From Nocardioides sp. (GTDB lineage Bacteria; Actinomycetota; Actinomycetes; Propionibacteriales; Nocardioidaceae), in NCBI GenBank assembly GCA_003519585.1, contig DOWL01000160.1, positions 1 through 9,443 of the forward strand: a stretch of DNA of 9,443 nt, read 5' to 3'. A model generated the notes under the pieces. That model did no database searches and was not told where the DNA came from. It worked only from the letters and a program-made list of their open reading frames with translations. Position numbers and translations under genes: made by a program. Below, one piece after another: positions 1-6,762 of the stretch. Position 1 is the first letter of the stretch. Each line of letters starts with the position of its first letter.

Positions 1-1691
1 ACGCCGTGCGCCGCCAGGATCGAGAGCAGGTTGAGCACCGCGGCCTTGACGGCGATCGGGACGGAGCGGAAGACGGCCAACAGGAACACGAACGCGAGGG
101 CGATCACCGCGAGCAGGAAGAACGGCAGTCGATCGGAGATGCTCCGGGTCTGGTCGGCGTTCGCGGCGGTGATCCCGCCGACGACCACGTGCACGTCGCC
201 GGAGTCGAGCGCCGTGGGGATCACGTCGTCGCGCAGCCGGGTGAGGAGATCGTCGGTCGCCTCGTCCTGCGGGCTGCTCGTCGGGGTGAGCGCGAGCACC
301 GCGGCATCGCCGTCGGGGCTCGGCACCGGCGCCGAGACCGCAGCCACCCCGGGCGTCGCGACGAGCGCATCCCGCAGCCCGGTGAGGACGGCGAGTGCCC
401 CGTCGTCGCCGCGGTCGGCGACCAGCACGAAGGTGCCGTTGAAGCCCGCTCCGAACCCCTCGCTCATCAGGTCGTAGGCACGCCGCGTGGTGAGGCTGGT
501 CGGGTCGTTGCTCGAGTCGGGGTAGCCCAGCCGCAGGTCGACGATGGGGGCGATCAGGACGCCGAGGATGGCGAGCCCGGCGACCACCGCCGCGATCGGG
601 CGTCGCTGCACACCGCGGCTCCAGCGGTACCAGAAGCCGGTGGACGCGCTCTCGTCGGTGGCGCGGCGGCGCCGGAAGCCGAGCCGGTCGATCCGGGTGC
701 CGGTGAAGCTCAGCAACGCCGGCAACAGGGTCAACGCGGCCAGCATCACGAACAGCACCGTCAGCACCGCCGAGAACGCGACACCCGGGATGTAGGGCTG
801 GTTCATGGTGAGCATGCCGAGCAGGGAGACCACGACCGTGATACCCGCGAAGACGACCGAGCGGCCCGCCGTGGTCATCGCCGTACGGATCGCCGTGGCG
901 ACATCGGCGCCTTCGGTGAGCTCGCTGCGGTAGCGGGTGACGATGAGGAGCGCGTAGTCGATCCCGACTCCGAGGCCGATCATCGCCGCGACCGAGGTGG
1001 CCCACTCGGGGACGTCGACGAGGTTGGCCAGCAGCATGCTGGCCATCAGCCCAACACCCACACCGAAGATCGCGGTGGCCAGCGGCAGCCCGGCGGCGAC
1101 CAGGGAGCCGAAGGCGATGAACAGGATGATCGCGGCGACCAGCAGGCCCGGGCCTTCGGCGCCGAAGCTCGCCGACTCGGCGTTCTCGATGCCGCGGCCG
1201 GCGAGCTCCACGGTGACTCCGGCGTCACGCGCGTCCTGCGCGAGCTCGATCATCCGGACGCCCTCCTCGCCGGGGAACCGGGCGCCGGTGACGTCGAGTT
1301 GCAACGTCGCGTAGCCGATCGTCCCGTCCGCGGAGACCTGGTCGGGGCCGGTGCCGTCCCACGGCGAGGCCACCGCGACCACGTGCGGCAGTTCGGCGTA
1401 CGACGCGAGCAGCGGCTCGACGACGGTCCTCACCTCGTCCGAGGTGGCGCCCTCGTCGGCCTGGACGACCACTGTGATGGTGTCGCCGGCCTGGTCGGGG
1501 AACCGCTCCTGCAGCAGATCGACCGCTGCCTTCGAGTCGGTCCCGGGCGAGAGGAACTCCTGCTTGTACTCACCGCCGCGGGTCATCGCCAGGGCGGTCA
1601 TCGCGACGAGCCCGATGACCCAGGCGAGCAGCACCGTGCGGCGGTGCCGGGTGGACCACGCGGTGACGCGGGCCAGAGAGAAACGTGCCAT
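1..1691 (-). CDS. MMPL-family (RND superfamily) membrane transporter, C-terminal part beyond window
   Basis: Reading the minus strand from ATG at 1689-1691 gives 564 residues open to the window edge, so the C-terminus is missing. The protein starts MARFSLARVTAWSTRHRR. It has a first membrane helix at about 18-36, a periplasmic domain at about 39-180, a block of helices at about 181-328, another helix at about 365-385, a second external domain, and a further helix at about 523-542. The MMPL signature GVGIDYALLIVTRYR lies at 241-255. D245 and Y246 match the Asp-Tyr proton-relay pair known from MmpL proteins; the second pair would lie outside the window. Family members are proton-driven exporters of lipids or hydrophobic compounds in the inner membrane. 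The substrate cannot be read from the sequence. It lies downstream of the regulator gene in the same direction but has its own repeat operator and ribosome binding site, so it is probably a separate regulated unit. Confidence 0.95.
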   Translation of the reverse strand, partial: MARFSLARVTAWSTRHRRTVLLAWVIGLVAMTALAMTRGGEYKQEFLSPGTDSKAAVDLLQERFPDQAGDTITVVVQADEGATSDEVRTVVEPLLASYAELPHVVAVASPWDGTGPDQVSADGTIGYATLQLDVTGARFPGEEGVRMIELAQDARDAGVTVELAGRGIENAESASFGAEGPGLLVAAIILFIAFGSLVAAGLPLATAIFGVGVGLMASMLLANLVDVPEWATSVAAMIGLGVGIDYALLIVTRYRSELTEGADVATAIRTAMTTAGRSVVFAGITVVVSLLGMLTMNQPYIPGVAFSAVLTVLFVMLAALTLLPALLSFTGTRIDRLGFRRRRATDESASTGFWYRWSRGVQRRPIAAVVAGLAILGVLIAPIVDLRLGYPDSSNDPTSLTTRRAYDLMSEGFGAGFNGTFVLVADRGDDGALAVLTGLRDALVATPGVAAVSAPVPSPDGDAAVLALTPTSSPQDEATDDLLTRLRDDVIPTALDSGDVHVVVGGITAANADQTRSISDRLPFFLLAVIALAFVFLLAVFRSVPIAVKAAVLNLLSILAAHG

Positions 1692-1698
1692 GACTGTG

Positions 1699-1705
1699 CC
1701 CTTTC
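1699..1705 (-). promoter_or_regulatory. Ribosome binding site of the MMPL gene
   Basis: On the minus strand GAAAGGG lies seven bases before the ATG at 1691. This supports that start. It also shows that this mRNA has a leader, unlike several neighbours. Confidence 0.7.
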
Positions 1706-1756
1706 GGAGTGGGGAGGCGGGTTCGCTCCCCGATGGGCCAGACCTTCGCGAGGTCC

Positions 1757-1785
1757 GCTGACGCCGCGCTGACGGGCGGCTGACG
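1757..1785 (-). promoter_or_regulatory. SARP-type operator: three direct repeats at 11-bp period, upstream of the MMPL gene
   Basis: The minus strand carries CGTCAGC three times without mismatch, at 1785-1779, 1774-1768 and 1763-1757, separated by four variable bases (CGCC and GCGG). The period is exactly 11 bp, so all copies lie on one face of the helix. A -10-like hexamer GAAGGT (1747-1742) begins nine bases after the last copy, or eight if the heptamer is read as GTCAGCG, which is the spacing known for SARP activators. A short inverted repeat, GACCT/AGGTC (1741-1745 and 1751-1755), overlaps the hexamer. The array lies between the regulator stop at 1807 and the MMPL start at 1691. The predicted transcript would start near 1735 and have a leader of about 44 bases. 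The repeats are seen directly; binding by the neighbouring SARP/AfsR-like protein is inferred. Confidence 0.8.
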
Positions 1786-1806
1786 AGATGGCTGGCGGGC
1801 GGCGGG

Positions 1807-4800
1807 TCAGCCGAGCAGGAGGGCGCGTGCGGCCACGGCGTCGTACCGCTCGGTGTGGTCGATGAGGTACGTCGCGCGGGCGACCTCGTCGTCGGCCTCG
1901 CTCAGTCGCGCCTCCGCGCTCGCGCGATCGCCGTCGGCCGCGGCGAACCGGGCCAGACCGTCGAGGGCGGCGACGACCGACTCGGTGTCACCGACCTCGC
2001 GCGCTTCGGCCAGCCCCGTGGCGAGCGCCGCACCGTCGCCGAGCACCGAGGCGAGCTCGATCCGGCTGGCTCGCTCGTGATCGCCGCCTCCGGCGCCGGC
2101 GTACCAGCGGAGGTTCTCCTCGAGCAACGCCCGGGCCCGGTCGTCGGCCCCCTCGAGCCGGAGCAGTTGAGCGCGGTGGAACCGCACGGATGCCCCGAGC
2201 CGGCCGTCCGCGACGGCGGCCGCCTCCGCGGCGGCCTGTTCGAAGGCCGCGCGGGCGCGGCTGTCGCCGGTGCGCGCCAGCACCCGGGCCAGCGAGACCC
2301 GATGGAGCGCCGCCTGACCCAGGAACCCGAGCCGAACCGCTGCCTCGGCCGCGCCCTCGAACCCGACGGCTGCGTCGGCGTACCGCTCCTCGGCCTGCGC
2401 GAGTCCGCCGAGGATCCCCTGGGCGTGCACCTTGCCCCACGCGTCGTCGATCGGTTCGAGCAGCGCGACTGCCTCCATCGCGGCCGAGCGGGCCGCGGGC
2501 GCGTCGCCGACCATCAGGCTGCCGTACGCCGAGAGCAGCAGCGCCGTCGCCGCCGACCAGCCCAGCGGTGGCGCGGCTCGCAACAGCTCCAGCGCCGCCG
2601 CGGACTCCGCCAGCACCTGGTCCGGGCGGCCCTGCTGGATGGCCAGGAAGGCGCGATGGTTGTGGGCGTCGGCGCGGAGGGCGACGTCACCCACCTCGAT
2701 CGCCAGTTCGGTGGCCGCGTCGAGATCGGTCTGGGCCTGCACCAGGTCGCCGGTCGAGCTCTCCAGCCAGGCTGCGAGGAGTCCGGCCCGCGCCCGGTCG
2801 GGAGCCGAGGCCCGCTCACCGACCGCGTCACGGACCCGCGCGGCGCCGGCCACTCCGTCGCCGAGGACCACCCAGGTCCATCCCAGCCCGAGGGCGATCC
2901 GCACCCCGAACTCGGGGGCTTCCCGTCGGCTCCAGGCGAGTGCGGCGTCGACATCGGCGCGCTCGGACCGGGCGAAGGCGAGGCAGGCGGGCTGGTCGGC
3001 ACTCCGGACATGCGCCTCGCACCACGTCGCCCGGTCGGCGTACCAGCCGGCGTGCGCTCTCGCGGCCGCTCCGGCCTGTCCCGACTCGTCGAGCCGGGCC
3101 GCCGCGAAGGCCTTCACGCTGTCCAGCAGCCGGTACCGGCTCTCCGCCTCGCCCGCGAGGTCGAGGGTCACCAGTGATCGGTCCACGAGCCGGGTCACGA
3201 CGTCGAGCACGGTCTCCGTAGGCACCTCCAGCGCGGCCAGCACCGCTTCGAGGGCCTCGAGGGTCGCCCCGCCGGCGAAGCAGGACAGCGCCCAGAGTCC
3301 ACGCTGGTCGTCGGGGAAGAGCAGCTCGTAGCTCCACGCCAACGCGGCCTGCAGGGCGCGGCGGCGTTCGGGCACCCGGCTGGTCGGGTCCTGTAACAGC
3401 GCGAAGCGGTCGTCGAGCCGCCGCGCGATCTCCTGGACCGACAACGACCGGACCCGGGCGGCGGCCAGCTCGATGGCCAGCGGGAGACCGTCGAGCGTCA
3501 GGCACACCTCCTCGACGACGGCCTCGTTGTCCTCGTCGACGACGAACCCGCGGCGCAGCCGCTGCGCCCGCTGGGTGAACAGCTCCACCGAGTCCGACTG
3601 CGAGAGCGGCGCCAACGGGTGCAGCTCCTCGTCCTCGAGGCCGAGCGGGACCTGACTCGTGGCCAGCACCCGCAAGCCTGGGACGGTGTCGAGGAGGTCG
3701 CGGACGACGTCGGCCGTCTGGGCCACGACGTGCTCGCAGTTGTCGAGGACGAGCAGCGTGCCGGCACCCGAGAGCCGTTCGCGCAGTGCTGTGACCCCTC
3801 CGCTCACGTGCAGGGTCTCCGAGACCACCTGCACCAGATCGGCCCCGGCGTCGACCGCATCGAGCCGGACCAGCCAGACCCCGCCGGGAGCGGTCGCCTC
3901 GCGGGCGACCTCGATCGCGAGCCGGGTCTTGCCCACGCCGGCCGGGCCGAGCACGGTGACCAACCGGTGCGCACCGACCGCCGCGGCGAGCGTGTCCAGC
4001 TCGGTGCTCCGGCCCACGAGCGGCGTCGTCGCCGGAGGGACGTTGCCCGGACGAACGAGGGTCTCGGGGCGTGGACCGCCGTCCAGCTCCGTGCTCTGCT
4101 CGAGGACCTTCCGCTCGAGGGCTTGCAGCTCGGGGCCGGGATCCAGACCGAGCTCGTCGACGAGGTGGCCCCGGACCCGCGCGTACGCCGCGAGCGCGTC
4201 CGCCTGGCGACCGGCGCGATAGAGCGCCGTGACCAGGGCGACCCACAGCCGTTCCCGCAGCGGTTGCTCGGCGACCAACCGCTCCAGTTCGGGGACCAGC
4301 TCACCGCCACTCCCGAGGTCGACCCGGGCCGCCATCAGGTTCTCGACCAGGCTCCAGCGCAGCTCCTCCCACCGGGTCCGGTACGGCGCCGCCCACGGCC
4401 CGGCGTCCGCCAGCACCTCCCCGCGATAGAGCGCCAGGCCGGCCCGCGCCTGCTCGACCGTCGTCGCGTGGTCGCCGGCCTCTCGAGCCGCCTCCGCGGC
4501 CGCGGCCAAGTCGACCGCGCGCGTCGCGTCGACCGCCATCGGGTCGATCTCGAGGACGTAGGCCTCGCCCGTCCCGCGCACCAGCTCCTTGTCAGCGAGC
4601 GCCCTTCGCAGCTGCGACACCTTGGACTGCAGGGTGTTGCGGGCGGTCGGCTCGGCCCACAGGTCCTCGACGAGCACGTCCACCCGCACCGGGACCCGAG
4701 CGTCGACCGCGAGGCGCGCCAACAGCTCCGTCGTCTTCCCGGACGGCAACGGCACCGGAGCGCCGTCCCGAGCTGCCTCGACCGGGCCCAGCAGGCCGAT

Positions 4801-4809
4801 GGAGAGCAC
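1807..4809 (-). CDS. SARP/AfsR-like transcriptional regulator with BTAD and NTPase domains
   Basis: This 1000-residue protein begins MLSIGLLGPV, typical of the winged-helix DNA-binding domain (about 1-90) of SARP regulators. A bacterial transcriptional activation (BTAD) domain follows at about 95-240, ending in the characteristic ELGLDPGPELQALERKVL. An NTPase module of the AfsR/NB-ARC type comes next. It has Walker A GPAGVGKT at 288-295, Walker B LLVLDN at 352-357, ATSQVPLG at 383-390 and GLPLAIELAAARVR at 441-454. YRLLDSVKAFA (559-569) follows, then about 400 Ala/Leu-rich helical residues that look like degenerate tetratricopeptide repeats. Large SARPs of this kind bind 11-bp-spaced direct repeats and activate transcription, with the NTPase and repeats acting as a control switch. 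The GTG start at 4807-4809 is the first possible start after an in-frame stop four codons upstream, and it places the conserved N-terminus correctly. The likely targets are the two repeat arrays at 1757-1785 and 6055-6083. The signal it responds to is unknown. Confidence 0.95.
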   Translation of the reverse strand: MLSIGLLGPVEAARDGAPVPLPSGKTTELLARLAVDARVPVRVDVLVEDLWAEPTARNTLQSKVSQLRRALADKELVRGTGEAYVLEIDPMAVDATRAVDLAAAAEAAREAGDHATTVEQARAGLALYRGEVLADAGPWAAPYRTRWEELRWSLVENLMAARVDLGSGGELVPELERLVAEQPLRERLWVALVTALYRAGRQADALAAYARVRGHLVDELGLDPGPELQALERKVLEQSTELDGGPRPETLVRPGNVPPATTPLVGRSTELDTLAAAVGAHRLVTVLGPAGVGKTRLAIEVAREATAPGGVWLVRLDAVDAGADLVQVVSETLHVSGGVTALRERLSGAGTLLVLDNCEHVVAQTADVVRDLLDTVPGLRVLATSQVPLGLEDEELHPLAPLSQSDSVELFTQRAQRLRRGFVVDEDNEAVVEEVCLTLDGLPLAIELAAARVRSLSVQEIARRLDDRFALLQDPTSRVPERRRALQAALAWSYELLFPDDQRGLWALSCFAGGATLEALEAVLAALEVPTETVLDVVTRLVDRSLVTLDLAGEAESRYRLLDSVKAFAAARLDESGQAGAAARAHAGWYADRATWCEAHVRSADQPACLAFARSERADVDAALAWSRREAPEFGVRIALGLGWTWVVLGDGVAGAARVRDAVGERASAPDRARAGLLAAWLESSTGDLVQAQTDLDAATELAIEVGDVALRADAHNHRAFLAIQQGRPDQVLAESAAALELLRAAPPLGWSAATALLLSAYGSLMVGDAPAARSAAMEAVALLEPIDDAWGKVHAQGILGGLAQAEERYADAAVGFEGAAEAAVRLGFLGQAALHRVSLARVLARTGDSRARAAFEQAAAEAAAVADGRLGASVRFHRAQLLRLEGADDRARALLEENLRWYAGAGGGDHERASRIELASVLGDGAALATGLAEAREVGDTESVVAALDGLARFAAADGDRASAEARLSEADDEVARATYLIDHTERYDAVAARALLLG

Positions 4810-4815
4810 CGGGGC

Positions 4816-4821
4816 ACTCTA
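4816..4821 (-). promoter_or_regulatory. Probable -10 element of the regulator gene, leaderless start
   Basis: On the minus strand TAGAGT, a full match to TANNNT, ends six bases before the GTG start. Transcription would then begin at or next to the start codon. No good Shine-Dalgarno sequence is present. TTGATA occurs upstream but is only 14 bases away, too close for a standard -35, so the upstream element is uncertain. Confidence 0.5.
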
Positions 4822-4892
4822 GTGGCGCGAGTTCGTATCAAGGTCGTGCATTCGCCCTGCCAGTCGGGAAGCTCAGCTGGCGGCGGGCCCCA

Positions 4893-5792
4893 TCAACTGA
4901 AACGAATGTCCAGCTCCTCATAACGCTCAGGTTCGAACCGGTCAAGCACGCCCTTGAATGGTTTGCCGCAGTTCACAAAGCAGATCCGCTTCAGCCGAGG
5001 GTGGTCGGCAAGGTCACCAGCGTTCACGATCTTCTTGGAGTTGTAGACCGTGAGTTCGACCAGGCTCGGCATGGCTAGAAACGCCGCACAGTCGATCTGA
5101 CCGAGTGCAGAGTTGACGAAAACTGACCGGAGGTTGCGGAACTTCGTCAGGTCGGCCATCGAGAACTCGCGGCCCGGAACAATCAATCCCACCTTCTGGA
5201 TTCGGGTCGGCAGATGCTCAGCGAGGGGGAAGCCCCCCAGGTCGGTGACCATCACGGTCTTCAGGGTGTGCCGCCTGTTGATGCCCTCGGTGAGAGGGCC
5301 GCACTTGGACAGGTTGAAGCTGAGGTAGTCGAGTCGCAGATCGTTGAGTGGGAAGTTGGACAGTTGTTCGCGGATGGGATCTGCGCCGAACTCGTCATGA
5401 AAGGTGACGTATCTCAGGCTGCGCAGGGCCCGCAGGCCATCCCAGCGCGGCGCGAAGTCAACGGTGTGCCGAGGGTTGACCAACTGCAGAGTCTCGATGC
5501 TCGGTGGCACGCGCTCCAGGGCGAGGTCTGACAGCATCGGAGCCGGCATCTCGAGGAAGCGCAGCCGAGGGAGTCGACCAACGACCGAAGGGATGGTCGT
5601 CAATTGCGACACTCGCCCGGGGATGACCCGCAGCGCGCCCGTGCCTTCGGGGAGTTCCTCTTGCCGCCGCCAGGACAGCACACGGGCTCCGTCCTCTCGG
5701 AACACATCGCAGGCATCCCTCGTGCCCAGGCACCAGTACGCCGCAGGGTCCTCGTCCAAGAGTCGGCCAATCACGTCGTACGGACCGTCCAC
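4893..5792 (-). CDS. Unrecognised protein with leucine-rich-repeat-like pattern, probably acquired
   Basis: About 299 residues with no signal peptide or membrane helix. After an N-terminal part of about 70 residues (VDGPYDVIGRLLDEDPAAYW at the start), there is a recurring L-x-x-L pattern every 20-25 residues, for example LPRLRFLEMP, SIETLQLVN, LRSLRYVTF, LNDLRLDYLSF, LRSVFVNSAL, LVELTVYNSK and LKRICFVNC. This resembles irregular leucine-rich repeats, which usually bind proteins. I do not recognise the family or function. Two sampled 60-base lines are 57-58% G+C, against 75% in a sampled line of the adjacent regulator gene, suggesting horizontal transfer. The start is ambiguous. A GTG at 5808-5810 would add six residues and include a rare TTA codon, but it has no ribosome binding site. 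The GTG at 5790-5792 has AGGCAGGT six bases upstream, so I chose it. The gene lies 83 bp upstream of the regulator in the same direction. Confidence 0.8.
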   Translation of the reverse strand: MDGPYDVIGRLLDEDPAAYWCLGTRDACDVFREDGARVLSWRRQEELPEGTGALRVIPGRVSQLTTIPSVVGRLPRLRFLEMPAPMLSDLALERVPPSIETLQLVNPRHTVDFAPRWDGLRALRSLRYVTFHDEFGADPIREQLSNFPLNDLRLDYLSFNLSKCGPLTEGINRRHTLKTVMVTDLGGFPLAEHLPTRIQKVGLIVPGREFSMADLTKFRNLRSVFVNSALGQIDCAAFLAMPSLVELTVYNSKKIVNAGDLADHPRLKRICFVNCGKPFKGVLDRFEPERYEELDIRFS

Positions 5793-5798
5793 CGTTAA

Positions 5799-5806
5799 AC
5801 CTGCCT
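5799..5806 (-). promoter_or_regulatory. Ribosome binding site that decides the start of the LRR-like gene
   Basis: Minus-strand AGGCAGGT lies six bases before the GTG at 5790-5792. The spacer contains the TTA triplet that would be codon 5 if the upstream GTG at 5808-5810 were used. Confidence 0.55.
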
Positions 5807-5810
5807 GCAC

Positions 5811-6054
5811 CGCGATCGTTGAGGCGAGCTACCTGCGTGTACTCGACGGAGCGAAAACTCTGCGTCCCGGGCTCTGACTCCGCTGGCCGACGAGGTCTCA
5901 AACGGTATGGCCGCGGATCGATCCCCGCGAGATCAACGTGTGGTTCATGCACCGTCGGACGACGCCCATGCGCTCCCAACCGACACGCATGCCACGCGGG
6001 TCCCTTGAGAAGGCCTTGCTCAACTTGAAGCGCCGCCGCGGGACAAATCGGGCC
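5811..6054. other. Non-coding region between divergent genes
   Basis: This stretch separates the minus-strand LRR-like gene from the repeat operator of the plus-strand gene at 6105. I see no credible gene. The open frames crossing it are short, lack ribosome binding sites, and overlap the LRR-like gene out of frame. It holds a small hairpin, CGCGG/CCGCG (5912-5916 and 5925-5929, loop of eight), whose loop region includes the palindrome GGATCGATCC (5915-5924). It presumably contains the LRR-like gene promoter, which I cannot place. Confidence 0.5.
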
Positions 6055-6083
6055 CGTCAGGCAGCCGTCAGCGGCGCGTCAGC
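6055..6083 (+). promoter_or_regulatory. SARP-type operator: three direct repeats at 11-bp period, upstream of the 6105 gene
   Basis: CGTCAGG, CGTCAGC and CGTCAGC lie at 6055-6061, 6066-6072 and 6077-6083, an exact 11-bp period with four-base spacers CAGC and GGCG. The core is the same as in the array at 1757-1785, and it has the same orientation relative to the gene it precedes. A -10-like hexamer GACCGT (6093-6098) begins nine bases after the last copy, as in the other array. It ends six bases before the ATG at 6105, implying a leaderless mRNA. No separate -35 is evident, as expected for a promoter needing an activator. The protein most likely to bind is the SARP/AfsR-like regulator encoded at 1807-4809. 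Confidence 0.8.
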
Positions 6084-6104
6084 GCGAAGCGCGACCGTCC
6101 TGCC

Positions 6105-6422
6105 ATGACCTACCTCCCCGAATCCGCCCCGGTCCTCCGGCTCGTCGGTGGCGATCCCACCGCCGAGGCCGAGGTCGTCGATGCGCTGGCGACCAGCACG
6201 TCGATCGGAGTGCTGGTCGCCGGCGCCGTCCTCACCGGACAGCGGGCGCCGCTGACCCGCGCCACCGGGCTGGCCACCACCGCGCGGGACCGCCAGCTGG
6301 TGGCCCTCGCACAGGCCCACCTCGACGGTGCGGCCGACCTGTTCGACGCGCTGGTCCGCGACCACCTGGCCAGCTATCCCGACCACCTCCTGGCGGCGTG
6401 GATCGCCACCCAGGCCCACTGA
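6105..6422 (+). CDS. Small protein of unknown function, first gene of a repeat-controlled set
   Basis: 105 residues starting MTYLPESAPVLRLVGG and ending HLLAAWIATQAH. It is mostly helical by composition (Ala, Leu, Asp, Arg). There is no signal peptide, no clear membrane helix apart from a weak hydrophobic stretch at about 33-43 (SIGVLVAGAVL), and no catalytic motif I know. The C-terminal half, with RDRQLVALAQAHLDG and ALVRDHLASYPDHLLAAWIA, looks like a pair of helix hairpins of tetratricopeptide-like character, but this is weak. No Shine-Dalgarno sequence precedes the ATG. The predicted -10 is placed for a leaderless transcript. The next gene starts 23 bases downstream on the same strand with a strong ribosome binding site, so the two are probably co-transcribed. 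The operator context is the best evidence that the gene is real. Confidence 0.7.
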   Translation: MTYLPESAPVLRLVGGDPTAEAEVVDALATSTSIGVLVAGAVLTGQRAPLTRATGLATTARDRQLVALAQAHLDGAADLFDALVRDHLASYPDHLLAAWIATQAH

Positions 6423-6445
6423 CCCACCGATCGAAGGAGCCCTCG

Positions 6446-6730
6446 ATGTCCACTCTCACCGTCTCCCCGTCCGCCGTCCGTCCCCGCGCCGCGCTGCGCT
6501 GGCTCGCCTCGTTCGTCGGGTTCCCGCTCGGCGGGCTCGCGGCGATGCTGCTCGTCGGGCCCGTGGACAGCGCACCCGCGGCCGCCGCTGGTGGCTTGCT
6601 GTCCGGCGCCGTGGTGGGCCTCGCCCAGGCCGTCGTCCTGCGCCACCGGCTCGGCCGGCTCGCAGCGGTCTGGCCGATCTACCTGGCCGGCGCCTGGGCC
6701 CCCGGCTGGACCGTCACCACCCAGCGCTGA
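6446..6730 (+). CDS. Small three-helix membrane protein, possibly a shortened family member
   Basis: 94 residues starting MSTLTVSPSAVRPRAALRWL. AAGGAG-like purines (AAGGAG at 6434-6439) lie six bases before the ATG at 6446, which excludes the longer in-frame start at 6398. Membrane helices are likely at about 18-38 (WLASFVGFPLGGLAAMLLVG), 46-65 and 73-91. LRWLASFVGFPLGGLAAMLLVGPVDS resembles the start of actinobacterial membrane proteins that, as I recall them, are about twice this long and have a second helix pair ending in WALGWTVTT plus further residues. Here AQAVVLRHRLGRLAAVWPIYLAG appears to join the first and second halves directly, and the protein stops right after GWTVTTQR. I therefore suspect an internal deletion and a lost C-terminus, though a genuinely short protein is possible. 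Function unknown. It lies 23 bases after the 6105 gene and 32 bases before the 6763 gene. Confidence 0.75.
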   Translation: MSTLTVSPSAVRPRAALRWLASFVGFPLGGLAAMLLVGPVDSAPAAAAGGLLSGAVVGLAQAVVLRHRLGRLAAVWPIYLAGAWAPGWTVTTQR

Positions 6731-6762
6731 ACCCACACATCCGATCCGGAAGGAACCACACC

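Noticed and set aside
6..1772. A 588-codon plus-strand open frame opposite the MMPL gene
   Set aside because: It is the antisense shadow of the transporter. Its product is a low-complexity Arg/Asp/Glu/Gly-rich chain with no domain, while the minus strand encodes clear MMPL motifs.
1791..1797. A possible fourth operator copy, CGCCAGC on the minus strand
   Set aside because: It has one mismatch and is 12 rather than 11 bp from the next copy, so it is out of phase with the array.
1855..4923. Long plus-strand frames (for example 1855-3177 and 3619-4923) and minus-strand frame 2828-4246
   Set aside because: They all lie inside the regulator gene in other frames and give Arg/Gly/Pro-rich or Arg/Glu/Leu-rich products without recognisable domains, as usual for high-GC DNA.
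5905..5932. tRNA-like T-arm (CGCGG, eight-base loop with TCGAT, CCGCG)
   Set aside because: The loop is one base too long, lacks the TTC start, and no anticodon or acceptor arm could be found around it. At most a chance hairpin.
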